Assembly (NCBI GenBank): GCA_037447655.1
Contig: JBBHKE010000720.1
Coordinates: 62,001-126,000, forward strand
Direction: 5' to 3'
DNA from: Zygnema cylindricum
Taxonomy: Eukaryota; Streptophyta; Zygnematophyceae; Zygnematales; Zygnemataceae
DNA: 64,000 nucleotides
Part shown: one piece after another, positions 25,629 to 36,389 of the stretch
How the letters are laid out: each line of letters begins with the position of its first letter
Numbering within the stretch: position 1 is the first letter of the stretch
The notes under the pieces: model-generated
The model's database searches: none
Seen by the model: only the letters and a program-made list of their open reading frames with translations
What the model was told of the DNA's origin: nothing
Position numbers and translations under genes: made by a program

Positions 25629-25819
25629 AGAACTCTAATTCTTAAGGAAATCAAGTATCGGTTTTCGAGACTCTAATTTTTAATGAGATCGCGTTTCGGT
25701 TTTCGAGACTATGATTCTTGAGGGAATCAAGTATTTGTTTTTGAGACTCTTGTGTTTAAGGGGATCAAGTATCGGTTTTCGAATCTACAATTCTGAAGGA
25801 AAACAAATGTCAGTTTTTA
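25629..25819 (+). repeat. 38-bp minisatellite directly after the SEC24 stop
   Basis: The unit TTTTCGAGACTCTAATTCTT plus a following GGAATCAAGTATCGG recurs at 38-base spacing (unit starts near 25629, 25667, 25705, 25743 and 25781), giving five degenerate copies. The array begins five bases after the TGA at 25622-25624, so it probably forms part of the 3' untranslated region. Confidence 0.8.
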
Positions 25820-25829
25820 GAATTGAGGG

Positions 25830-27030
25830 CAAAAGCGGAAAATGTGACAGCTTGTAGATGAGGAAATTATAAGTGATTTTGTCCTTTTTGGAGATAGCGA
25901 CGAGCGAGAAACCCGGGTGGTAAGCTTGTTTGAGCTTAAAGAGGAATACTTTTTCGCGGAAAAGATTGGGAAGGTGTCAGGAATAGGACTCCATTTTATG
26001 TCGATTGTGGATGGGAAGGAGTAGTAATCTTGTAGTAATATCTGAAGTAGGTCAATTTTGTGACGTTGTATCAAGGGGTAAATATTTCATATCAAGCACT
26101 AATTACAATTTTTTTCTTTCTCTCTTGTGATGCCCTTTTTTTCTCTCTACTGTTTCAGTGCGTTAGTCTCTCTCTTTAAAACCGTCCTATTGTTATACAA
26201 TTGTTCTGTGGCTATTGGTTTCTTTGAACTTGGGAGCCACATTGCTTAGGCTTTGAAACTGACAGCCAACCAAAGAAGAGATAAAGAAATTTCACTATAA
26301 AGTGTACGCTTGTTCTGAGGGTAAATCGCGCAGTTTGTACTTTTTTTGTAATAGTCCGTACGGTTCACTCTAAAACTGTAAGATTCATTCCAACTTTGGG
26401 GCAAGATTTTTCAGTGTACTTACCCTATGACTGGGAACATCAGAGTGATGCTTAGTTGAAATGGATGAGAGCTACATTGCCCATCGCTATTAGAGTTAAT
26501 AATTCTAATTCGGTAGCGAATTTTATTGATGAGATCACAAAATAATGTTTGTAACACTATTTATCGCCTCAAGGTAGTGATGTATATTGATTGTCTGACA
26601 AAACCGATGTGCCTACCCGATATGACCATTATCCGTCAGTCCAGATACCGTTACCTGGCGCTCGTTTGTATATCGCCACTAAGTGTTCCTATACCGTATG
26701 TTTATGTGCTGTTTTGTGTAATTTAGCATCTTTAGCCGCTCTACAGCGTGTTTAGCTCCTCTATATGCAGCGAAAACATCCGCATGTCAGATTTACAGTA
26801 GTCATCTGTACGGAATTTGCAATCTTCTTTACATTGATGTGTTTGTATGATTTTCCGTTCTGCGATGGGCAAGATTTACATACTATTTCGCCTCAGTCTT
26901 TGTTAGTATGGAGAAAATCAGTGTGCGCATTCCCACAGTTTACGTAGGGATTGGCACATTTCGTACAGTGTACCATATAAATACCTACTGATATAGAGTA
27001 ACACTAGTTAAATCCAACTTTGGCCGACTT
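25830..27030. other. Intergenic stretch downstream of SEC24
   Basis: AT-rich DNA with no recognisable gene. It contains a truncated MITE at 26475-26565. Several short open frames here match no family I know. Confidence 0.5.
26475..26565. mobile_element. MITE copy 6, truncated
   Basis: Left end CATTGCCCATCGCTATTAG preceded by TA, then AGTTAATAATTCTAATTCGG as in other copies. The similarity fades after about 90 bp and there is no matching right end. Confidence 0.6.
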
Positions 27031-27031
27031 T

Positions 27032-27187
27032 ATTAAAAAGCGCGATGGTAAACCATCAGAGTCTATAAGAACAAAAAGAAGTAGCATTGCTAAAACTGAA
27101 AAACAACATATTAAAAAGCGCGATGGTAAACCATCAGAGTCTATAAGAACAAAAGGAAGTAGCATTGCTAAAACTGAAAAACAACAT
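27032..27187 (-). repeat. Tandem 78-bp repeat matching the 3' tail of the non-LTR element at 36.4-38.8 kb
   Basis: Two 78-bp copies differ by about one base. On the minus strand each contains GATGGTTTACCATCGCGCTT, which matches the plus-strand tail at about 38707-38792 (including GATGGTTTACCATCGTGC). Translated, both share the pattern VLAM...L...DGLPS.FLI. I read this as duplicated 3' ends of a related LINE on the minus strand. A third, weaker relative lies at 38920-38995. Confidence 0.65.
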
Positions 27188-27539
27188 AACAAGGGAATAA
27201 ACAGAAGGGAAATTCAAGGCAAAAACTACAAAAATACGAAAGGATGGCAGGGAAGTCGAAAACACCCAAAAAAGCAAAATCCAACAAACAAAACATCAAA
27301 GAAAAAAGCTTGCTCCTACGTCGTACATTATTGCAGAGAGCTAATTATGTATTTAATACAGTGTTTCCAAAAATACATCAAATTATTATGTCAATTTCAC
27401 GCGACATGTAGTAATTATTGGTTAATAAATCAGTAGAAGTCAAAGTAGAAACCTTCTTTATTGATCATGGTTAGTAATTGTATGATGTTTTCTTATTGTT
27501 TTTTCTTTCCCAAGTTTTCAAGCATTTTGTCAAGCATTG

Positions 27540-28505
27540 TTTGATGTTCGTGTTTCGTCCAACAAAAGTGTTGACATCGACCAACTACTCCCGTCCGTCA
27601 ATAGAGTAAAAAACTACAATATATCTTTTGCCAAATACATCTGTAGTTTGATCATCTAGCAATATTTTCGTCGCATTTCCGACCGATCTCTAGACCGAGA
27701 CAATAAAAAGAACCCCATTCATGTCAATACTCGCTCATTTTATTGAAAAGGAATTTAAAATTCATGCACGGACGCTTCAAGTCGATCAATTTCCAGCGGA
27801 AAAACATACTGCGGAAAATGTTTTGACGGCTTTCAAAAATTGTTTGACCAAATTTGAAATGTCCAATTTTGACGTTTTAGAAAATCAATGCGTTGTTGTG
27901 ATCGATAGTGGCTCTAACATGGGTGCGGTTGAAGGTCTACCGAGTATGTTTACTTGGATACTTTGCGCGGACCATAAAATTGCTACAATTGTGACAACGA
28001 TTTTGAATAAGAGCGGAACTTCCAAAAAAAATACAAATAAGATGTGGAAGTTCTTGAATTGTTTGATCTAATTGAAGCTTGTAAATATTTGGTCACATTT
28101 TTCAAACAGCGTAATTTACAAAATCTTTTGAAAAACATCTTAAAACAAGAAAACGCAACGCGGTGGAATTCTTTGCTTTGAATGCTTAAGAGTATTTATG
28201 GTGCATTCAATGAGATAGGATCAATCACTTAGGCAAAAAATAAATTGATACTTTTTCTTTGTATCGATAAGACTCATCTTACCGAACTTATACGATTTTT
28301 GGAAAGGTTTCAAGAAGCGACCCTACAGTTGGCAAAATTCAAAGAACCAACTTTACATTTAGTTGTGTTTAAACTATCGTCTCCCCATAACCACTGTAAT
28401 ATAAGAATAACATCTAACAATGATGATGAAAAAGAATGCCTTACCGATTCCCCAAACTTGCAAAAATTGAAAGATTTTTTAAAAAAATTTGCACTACCGA
28501 ATTAG
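27540..28505 (+). pseudogene. Decayed hAT-superfamily transposase
   Basis: An intact stretch at 27721-28071 reads like the middle of an RNase H-fold hAT (ZBED-type) transposase. It has a histidine-containing PAEKHTAENVLTAF block, VVVIDSGSNMGAVEG (catalytic Asp region) and a cysteine/histidine block WILCADHKIA. After a stop, the frame continues with CKYLVTFFKQ, the hallmark TRWNS near 28160, and a final helix-rich part FLERFQEATLQLAKFKEPTL. The N-terminal BED finger and the C-terminal dimerisation domain are not visible, and stops break the frame at several places. It is probably a dead copy. Terminal inverted repeats were not located. Confidence 0.7.
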
Positions 28506-28509
28506 TTTT

Positions 28510-29165
28510 GTCTTGTTTTGTTTTGTTTTTAATTATTGTTATTTTTTCACTAGTAGTTTTTTTTTTTTTTTTGAAATTTTTGTTGTATTTCACAATTTTT
28601 CTAGTGTTTATCTTTTTTTTTTGTTAAATCGGAATGCTATTTTTTAAAAGCGTAGTATTTATACCAAAATTAGATTTATAGATTTTGTGTAGTTTTTAAG
28701 TTTGAGGTTGAGAATTCTATAATACAGTCGAAAATAGGACGAGGATTTCTTTGATGTGATTTTTTTTATTTCTATATTTGATATTACAAAAGAATTCTTG
28801 TTTTTTTTGCCCACCACAATGTGTTTATTGCCAATGGATTTTCCATGTGAAAAACTAAGATTTTATTTTTTAAGCATACATAATAAAAACTTTACCTTTT
28901 TTGCATAATTCATAGCATAGTATTGCAGTCGAAAGAAAAACCTTCCAAAAAATGTAGCGAAATATTTAGATTTGCGAGAGAATAAACATTAACATAAAAT
29001 TATAAACATTAATCGAAGAGTTACATGCAAAATTAGGAAAAAATCTCTTGAGGGAGGTGATTGTCGAGGAAAAGAAATATTCGTCAAGAGAGATTGCAAA
29101 AAGACAAAATAGTAAAAAGAAGAGGTACACGAACTGGTTTTTTTGCAAAGGAAGATGTACCACTA
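28510..29165. other. AT-rich intergenic DNA
   Basis: T- and A-runs with no gene or repeat that I can name. It may include the remainder of the hAT element. Confidence 0.4.
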
Positions 29166-29353
29166 CGCCGCTCATTGTTATTAGTGTTAATAAGTCGCTA
29201 CTATTTATAGCCAAAAATCACAAAATAGAGTTAACAACGTTGATTAAAGACGTGGAGTACAACCTGCCACGTCTCCTTGCATTAAATAGTATTATTAAAC
29301 ATAATTTTTCATTAACACTAATAAATGCTTAACGCTAATAACAATAAGCGTTG
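29166..29353. mobile_element. MITE copy 7
   Basis: Left end CGCCGCTCATTGTTATTAG and right end CTAATAACAATAAGCGTTG are flanked by TA on both sides. The core ACAACCTGCCACGTCTCC lies near 29256. Length 188 bp. Confidence 0.75.
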
Positions 29354-29364
29354 TACATTTGTAC

Positions 29365-29680
29365 TTTTTCGGGTACAGGCGGGTACGGGTAGTCGCGAGA
29401 AAACTAGTTTCGGTTAACTTTTGTTTTCGTAAACGCGTATCGGTTAAAAGGGTAACAATTTAAGGAGCGTGACATAACCCGGTCGAGCGACGGGTACTCA
29501 GATTTTGAAAAAAAAAAATTGTCGGTTTCGGTCACCTAAAATTTAGACTTTGTCTCAGACCGCAACCGCCCGGCCCCCAAAATTTGGCAACCGAATCTGT
29601 TCCGGATCCGGCGCGGGCGGTCGGTTAACGGTCGGTCACGGTTTCGGTTGACCGTTTGCGACCTCTGCTGTGCTCACATA
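29365..29680. other. CGGTTAAC/CGGTC-rich intergenic stretch
   Basis: Repeated short words such as CGGTTAAC, CGGTCGG and TTTCGGTT occur here with higher GC than the surroundings. It is non-coding and the function is unknown. Confidence 0.4.
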
Positions 29681-29881
29681 TCCAATTTTCGATTGGAGAC
29701 TATAGTACCAATCGAAACGTGAGAATCTTGAACGATATACACATATCAATATCTCAATATCAACCGTCAGATTAACAATCTGTCAGACGGAAAATATGTT
29801 TAAAGTGGCGGGAAAACACATTGATAATACACTTTGTAGTTCGTTAAATCAACTGTGCTGCCACACCTATCCTGACCAGTA

Positions 29882-30079
29882 CACCGCGAATCGTTATTAG
29901 CGTTATGAACTCTATATCGGCGCCCCAAAATTTTGACATCAATACCTTAATAGAATAAACTTCAATATTTAAGGACGTGGACCATAATCTGCCACGTCTC
30001 CCGGTACTAATTTAGAATAAATGACGCTAATTTTTTCTTTACACTAATAATTTCTCAACGCTAATAACGATTCGCGGTG
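29882..30079. mobile_element. MITE copy 8 (best-preserved short copy)
   Basis: The 19-base ends CACCGCGAATCGTTATTAG and their exact reverse complement are flanked by TA on both sides. The core ATAATCTGCCACGTCTC is present. It is 198 bp and lies about 180 bp upstream of the mL46 start codon. Confidence 0.85.
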
Positions 30080-30262
30080 TACTCGCTATACTGAATGTAT
30101 TGATTCTAAAGTGCTCACAATTTTAAAGGCACATTCCCATTTAACTATTTACACTATGGTTCCAGGAGCAACGCAAGCTGCCAGGACCCTAATCAGTCAA
30201 CTTTCGAGTTGTGCTGCCTCCCTCTTTGCAGCTCCTCTCCCTGTCTGCCATACATAGCCGGC

Positions 30263-33200
30263 ATGGCACGCGGCAGCCTCGCTGCCGGCCGTCATTTTTT
30301 CCGCCGCTTTTCCTCGCAGGCGTCCGACGGCAACTCCTCCGCGATGTTCGCCTCCACCGTGTTGGAACGCCTCCCTGTGGTTCTACCGGAACTGCCAGCT
30401 TGGGAGGTCGATTACCGGATTTTTAGGTGACCAATCCCGAACTCTTCTCACACGTGTGTGAGGATCAGTGATACTCTGTCCATATTTGTGATTTTGGATG
30501 CCGGGAGGGCGATAGTTGTCTTTTTATGAATGATTGGCAGAAGTACTGAAATAGTGAATGTATTGTCGATATTCTTTTTGCAAGTGGAAATAAACGCCAG
30601 AGTGTGAAAATTTTGTGAAGATTTTCAAAATTTGCAGTGCTCTCAGGTCTGATTAGTGTGAGAGAGGGAAAATTAAAGTGGATACAGTGGTTTGGTGCTT
30701 ACCGCATTTCCGTTGCTTTTAGAAACAAAGTCTATACTTGTGTTAACAATACTAAATTACACTATGCAATGTAACTCTTCTACACCAGCTGTTTTGCAAC
30801 AGTAGCTCACATTCTAGCTGACAAATTGGCCTAATTCACCGATCTGATTACCATATACTCTTAGTCCATTAGATAGTTTAGGCCACGTGGAGGGCAGTGA
30901 GCAGTGCAGTGACAAGCGTGACGAGTCTGAGAAATGTGAGTATGTGGAGAGAGTTGCCGGTAGGGCGAGAATTGCAAAAGTTAGAGCTAAAAGGCTTCAC
31001 TCTTTGACGGGTTTTAGTGTACTGACTCTCCTTTCAGATGTTCCCCATGGCACCGTACGATGCTTGTACGGAAGCAGTTTCGAACGGCGCCAGCTTTATC
31101 GGAAGGAGTATCCGAAGGAGTTTTTGGATATGGGGTCCTCTAACAGGTACTTGTTCCTTCCTTCGCTAGAATCGGCCAATCAATAGCTTCTAAGTCATTT
31201 GGAACTGTAGTTAGAGTTGAAAACCTTCGAAATTTCTTAAACCTTCGGAGAAATTGTGACATGGCAACACATTTCTGACCTTCGAACTTTCAGTTTTGTT
31301 CAATTTTTGTACATTGTTGGTACGATTGTGAACATCGATGGCTTCCATGATTGACGTTTTGGACTCTGATGGAGGTTTTCCATCATTGGCCCGTTGTAGA
31401 ATTTGTCTTATTCGTGTTCTCTCCTCTCTCCCTTTCCTGTCTTTCTCTCTCTCTCCCTCTCCTCCTCTCTCTCTCTCCCTCTCTGGCATCTGACGATTCC
31501 ACTCCCTCCCTCCTCCCTCTCCTGATTTCAATTCAGTCCAGGTCCAGTCTTCATGAATAATAATAACGGCTGTTCTTCTCATCTGTATCAACTGAATGCT
31601 TCCTCTTCAGTTTACTCTGGTTTTGGACACTTTCTCGCGTTCCAATCGGATGGGTCAGTTGTGACAAAAGGTGTTCTGATGTCCGGATTTCTCTGGTCAT
31701 GTAAGGGCGTTGAACTCCCAAGTTTTTTTTTGTCTTTTGGCAAAGAATATGCCAAGAATGAAGCGGTTTGTGATAACACCATTCAAATTAATTCTGCAAG
31801 AGTGCATCGCATGCTTTTGAAATGGCATGGAAGTCCACACCTTTTTTGACCCGACAACGCTTTGAGCTGTATGGTCTGGTCATTGGGTTTCCTTTTTATA
31901 ACAATGTGACGTAATTTTACAGAGGGGAGGAGGGCGACATAGTATTTGAGCCCGCGCCAAGTGTAACTGAGGCAGATCGTACCAATGATATCCGGTATTT
32001 CCCATTCATCATCTTTTCTGTCTAACCACTTTGACTTTTTCTTTCGCTTATGCTGATCGTTGGCTTTTGTTCATTTTTGGTGCTCTATGAATCAGTGTTG
32101 CACTTTTGTGATTGGGAGCATTTATGTTTTTTTTCATTCCTTTCTACCAGGGTGGTACTTTTTTGCATGTATGATTCACAACTTGTTTAATCATGTGCTT
32201 TCTTCTTTCGGATCTGTTTGAACTTGTTCTTTAGGTCATTGCAGCGTGCTCTGGACAAGAGGCTCTTCCTTATTGTCCATGGACAGCCAGAAAACAGCCA
32301 ATTTCAGGAGCCCAGGTGGCACTTTCCTGAAAAAATTTACGAAAATGAGGATACTATGCGTCAGGTAAGTCTGTGGATACACAGTCAATAGCAATGAGCT
32401 ACACTGCCTATCGCTACTAGTGTTAGTGAATTATTAGCCTTTACATTTAATTAGAATTAACTACACTATGTTCTGCGACGTGGCTCATTATGGCCACTTA
32501 GCTAAATAGTGTTAAAAAACACTCACTTTGCCAAGAGCGATTAACTCAAATATTCACGGGCAGTGTACCTTCACGTTCCTGACCCTTCTCAGTGGTTTTC
32601 ATTGGTTCATAAAAAACCAACTTGAGAAATTCATACTTTAAAGGCACCTGGTTTCTGGCCACTACAAGTGTTTGAATTTAAGTTTGTTAGCCAAAGTTTG
32701 ATTGATAGTCATTGGTTATTTTGCTCTCTGGTTTCAGATGAATGCCGTTATTGTTCTTCGGCATTGTGGACCTTCGTTTCGCATGTTTTTCAATTGCAGC
32801 CTTGGGTTCATTCAACTTTTGGGAGCTTCACTGCGCTTCCTCTACACCTCTGATCTCTTCTCTCTTCTCTTCTCTTCAATTTGACAGTGCGCAGAGAAGG
32901 CTTTGGCAGGAAATTTAGGAACCTTAATGGAGACTTACTTTGTGGGAAATGCCCCTTGTGGCCACCTCCCGACACCTTCTCAACCCAACCTGGTGGTAAG
33001 AGCACCAACTCTACATTTTGTGAGGACATTCAGTTGAATGTGTGGAGTGTTATTTCTTCATGTCTTGTCTTCATTTCCTTGTAAATGCCATTATCCTTGT
33101 CCTTCCATCCATTTTCTAGGCTTTCCTCTTATATGGCCGAATAAATTTGGAACATCTAAACCGTGAATCGTTATTAGCTTAATCATAGATATTTGGTGCC

Positions 33201-33583
33201 GGTATTTTTTTGGGCCCTTGAACATAGAATAGTGTTGATAAGACTTATTAGTTTATTCTTAACGCTCATTTAGTGAGCGGTTGAAACTCGTCCACGTCAC
33301 TCGTGCCTAAAATAGAATTGATAACACTACTCCAGACTATATATTTCTCAATGCTAACAGCGATTCCCAGTGTAGTTAAGTGTTTTGTTTTTCACTTATT
33401 GTCTGTATTGGGCCTTGGTTTTCTCCTTGGTTTCAGCGTTTCTTCTTTCGTTCGCAGTTCCTGGGTGGGAATATAACACTTGCAAATAAAAGACTGGGAG
33501 ATTATGCATGGGTCACAAAAGAAGAGCTTGTGAATTATGTCGATCCTCAAGAATACGAATTCTATGCGAAACTGCTCATATGA
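30263..33583 (+). CDS. MRPL46: Mitochondrial large-subunit ribosomal protein mL46 (7 exons)
   Basis: mL46 is a Nudix-fold protein of the mitochondrial large ribosomal subunit. Exons: 30263-30426, 30910-30935, 31038-31146, 31923-31994, 32235-32364, 32888-32995, 33437-33583; phases agree and give 251 residues, normal for the family. The N-terminus MARGSLAAGRHFFRRFSSQ is Arg/Ser-rich without acidic residues, as in a mitochondrial presequence. Next comes VLERLPVVLPELPAWE, the conserved start of the mature protein. The Nudix part includes EADRTNDIRSLQRALDKRLF, WHFPEKIYENEDTMRQCAEK and YFVGNAPCGHLP, ending with YAWVTKEELVNYV and a TGA at 33581. The 26-base exon 2 is inferred from phase and continuity; its acceptor lacks a good pyrimidine tract and is the least certain piece. 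MITEs lie in two introns. Confidence 0.88.
31395..31525. repeat. CT-rich tract in an mL46 intron
   Basis: TCTCTCTC/CCCTCTCC-rich stretch on the plus strand in the intron between exons 3 and 4, like the tracts in SEC24 introns. Confidence 0.7.
32402..32565. mobile_element. MITE copy 9, in an mL46 intron
   Basis: Left end CACTGCCTATCGCTACTAG and right end CACGGGCAGTG are flanked by TA on both sides. The core is degenerate and inverted. Length 164 bp. Confidence 0.65.
33159..33372. mobile_element. MITE copy 10, in the last mL46 intron
   Basis: Left end AACCGTGAATCGTTATTAG and right end AACAGCGATTCCCAGTG form an imperfect inverted repeat flanked by TA. The core is decayed. Length 214 bp. Confidence 0.6.
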
Positions 33584-33966
33584 AACGCACTCGATGCTGT
33601 TTCGGTCCACTGGAAACTGTAATCTGTACGGTAAAGAACTGTTCTTTGACTGTTTTTAATCATCTACATTTGTATCTCTGGGCTCCATTAACATTTCATA
33701 GTCAACAATTCATAGTCAATGATTTTTAGTCAATGGTTCCTAGGTACAGTGTCCAATTTGAACCGTCCGTCCTCAAAGTTGAGCTTCGTTTTAGATCAGT
33801 TGGTTAAGTTGTTCATAGGATCCACATAGTTTGAAACTTTTTCGCAATTGTGGTTCCCATTTTTGGTCTTTAATAAATAGAGTACATGGGTTTAACACTC
33901 ACTAATTTTTGTTGTTTTTTGCTGTCAGCATGGGCTGCTCCTATGTACTGTCTTGGGCTTCTAGAG

Positions 33967-34080
33967 GTGGTATTTTGGCATTATCGTTGGTGGTATTTTG
34001 GCATTATCGTTGGTGGTATTTTGGCATTATCGTTGGTGGTATTTTTGCATTATCGTTGGTGGTATTTTGATATTTTTGTT
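33967..34080 (+). repeat. 23-bp minisatellite, about five copies
   Basis: The unit GTGGTATTTTGGCATTATCG plus TTG repeats three times exactly and then twice with changes. Non-coding. Confidence 0.9.
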
Positions 34081-35069
34081 CTTTCTTATGTTTGATAATA
34101 GTCGCGCTTATGGAGGTGATTGGTTATATATTTTATTGATCCGGTTTCAAACCAACCTTCCATAGTATTCGGAGGTAAGGATAGCTGGATTGGACATCAA
34201 GTTTTCAGTACCCCTTTATGGCATAATTTTGGTAACAATGCACTTTCTTGATGTCTTCTCAAATATAAAAGGTCGAGGTACTGAGATTTGCGATCATGCT
34301 TTCGATGCCCATCTATTAAGTGGTTTTGGTAATGTTACACGCACTTGATGGTTTGTTCAAATAAAAACCACCAAATCTGGGCTTATCTTCTAGATGTGTG
34401 ACTTGGGCATTGTATATTTGTAGTTTATGGGGGTCTTGGTTTGAATGTGTTGAGGTTTATAAAACATTTTGAAGTTTCTTTACCAAGAGCATTGACTTGG
34501 CTTTCTACTGCATGTAAACCTTTCATGACGTTATCATCTCCATCATCATAAAAATTGAAATTTTTAGATAGAAAGCATAATCAGGCTTATGGAAAGAGCA
34601 TAAGTGAGAGATGTGCAACAATATAGAAAAACACACAAGGCAATCTTACTCGCAGTTGGGTAATGTTCAATTAGGTGGATACAACGAACAACTTCACCAA
34701 ATCTAGAAGCCGGGAAGGTCTCATTCTTAGTATGTTTACTTTCCATGTATGTTTTTTCTCTTTCATTTTGGCTGTTGTTTCTTTTGTTCTTATGGTTTAC
34801 CACCTTCACTTCTTAGTAAAGCTCATCACACTAAGTAAAACATAAAATATTGCACATCCTCTTGAATAGGACATCTACCATTGCCACAAAACAATAGGGG
34901 TGTGTGCATTGAAGTTTTACAAGTGTCTTCTCTTTTTACCATCCCAAAGGTTTGGTTCCACATGAAGAACACTTGAAGCAAGTTGAGTTGATATTCGCTT
35001 CAAAGTTTAATGCACAGACCATCGCCCTGTGTTAACACGATTTTGACTACACTAGAATATCAATTTTGA

Positions 35070-35163
35070 CCCACCTAACAATGTTGTTGACACTAATATC
35101 TGATATTGATTTGGAAAAACACATTCATATCGGAGTGAGTAACACCCATAGTGATGGGCGGTG
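35070..35163. mobile_element. MITE fragment (copy 11, right half)
   Basis: The right end ATAGTGATGGGCGGTG matches the family, and GACACTAATATCTGATA occurs upstream. No left end was found and the left border is a guess. Confidence 0.4.
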
Positions 35164-35446
35164 TCTAACTTGTTAGAATGGGCTTTTCAGATTTTCCCGC
35201 AGGTTCATCCACTTGAGCAACACCCAAGTCCGTCAACATTGGAATCATAACATTTGGAACTAGTTGTTCAAAAACTAGTCGTTCCACGAGAATAGATGTT
35301 CACCGTGGTGCATAAAAAGTAATTGTGCTCATTTTCTGGTAATAGTAAACAGATATCACTTTGTTGATGGAGGAATGGGTGGTAGCGGGGGGCCCTTCGG
35401 GCACAGTGTATGAGTTGTTTCGCGATGTTTTGCCCCCTGAATCGAA

Positions 35447-36385
35447 TGTTGAAAAAGGTATTTTATAGTCTTGTCTTTTTTGGTCTTCCAGCATCCCTCA
35501 TACTTGTCGTAGTCATTGAAGACTTGCAAGGCAGCCATGGCTGTCTCATGCAGGTAAGGAGACAAAGCAGAAGCTTTAGTTTCATGCAAAAGTTAGGCGG
35601 TCACTACTAGGACTTGATCTGGTGACCTCTGTGTAATAGCCGTACGGCGCAGCCGTTAGCCTTATCCAATAGGTCGACGAAACGATATACTAATTGGGTT
35701 TGGTACAAATTTATATTGTAACACGTCGGCATACTTCATTTAACATATTACGGGACGAAGTGAACATGAAACGTGTGGGACTGTACGAAATAAAGTACCG
35801 CAGGAAACGACATCGAATTTCGACTGACGAAATTGAAAGTCGTTCGCGATCGACGACTCGCGGAGGAGCCGGAATTCCGGAGTGGTTTTTTGGCGGTTTG
35901 CTGAGCATATGTAGGCAGGTGACACGTGGCGAGGGATGATTGGAGCAGGTATCACGGAGGGAGCAACTTCGGTTCAGGAACAGACACGCGTCAGCGGAGC
36001 GGCCATGCCGTACAATGGCCGTACAAGAAGTACAGCGGTACCCGTACCTTCTTGTACCTTACTGTCTTTTGATTGGATAGGTACACTAGTAGTAGGCTTA
36101 GAGAGGTAGTTTAAGACTTAGAATTTTTCTTGGGTTTTAGCCTCTCTCCCACAGTGCTTCTATATTTATAGGCCATCTTTGGCCGGCCATAATGCTTGGG
36201 TGAGCAATTTCAGTGATTCTTTTTGCTGCGGTCTCAGGGGAGTCCACGCTACACAGGGGTGTAGTCAGCTAGAGTTTTTGCGTGTCGGGGTGGCACTTAT
36301 TCATTGTCAAAGTCAAAAGTGCAAATATTATCCTTGAGACTTTATATAAGCTGGACATTCTGTGGACCAATGGAGGTCACAGAAT
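35447..36385 (+). mobile_element. Solo LTR related to the family G LTR
   Basis: It starts TGTTGAAA like the family G LTR (44188-45380) and shares blocks in the same order: TCATTGAAGACTTG, the tRNA-like module at 35607-35672, GACACGTGGCG, the GGCCGTACA...AGTACA segment, the TATAAATA-like element before GGCCAGCCATAA, CAGGGGAGTCCACGCTACAC, and a final CCAATGGAGGTC. It is about 250 bp shorter than the 1193-bp family G LTR. No internal region of the family follows; a non-LTR element begins right after it. Confidence 0.7.
35607..35672 (-). other. tRNA-like module inside the solo LTR
   Basis: Read on the minus strand, it resembles a tRNA from the D-arm (GACCTATTGGATAAGGC) to the T-arm (ACCAGATCAAGTCCTAG). 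The B-box-like AGATCAAGTCC matches the GWTCRANNC pattern at its core. The acceptor stem is not well formed. It lies at the same place and orientation as the modules in the family G LTRs. Confidence 0.5.
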
Positions 36386-36389
36386 TAAA

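Larger units (their letters stand above)
33590..35446. other. Intergenic region downstream of mL46
   Basis: No gene recognised. It contains a 23-bp minisatellite at 33967-34080 and the right half of a MITE ending at 35163. The rest is unremarkable AT-rich DNA. Confidence 0.5.

Noticed and set aside
29365-29680. A CpG-rich promoter
   Set aside because: The stretch is made of CGGTTAAC-like words with no adjacent gene start, and mL46 begins about 600 bp further on, beyond a MITE.
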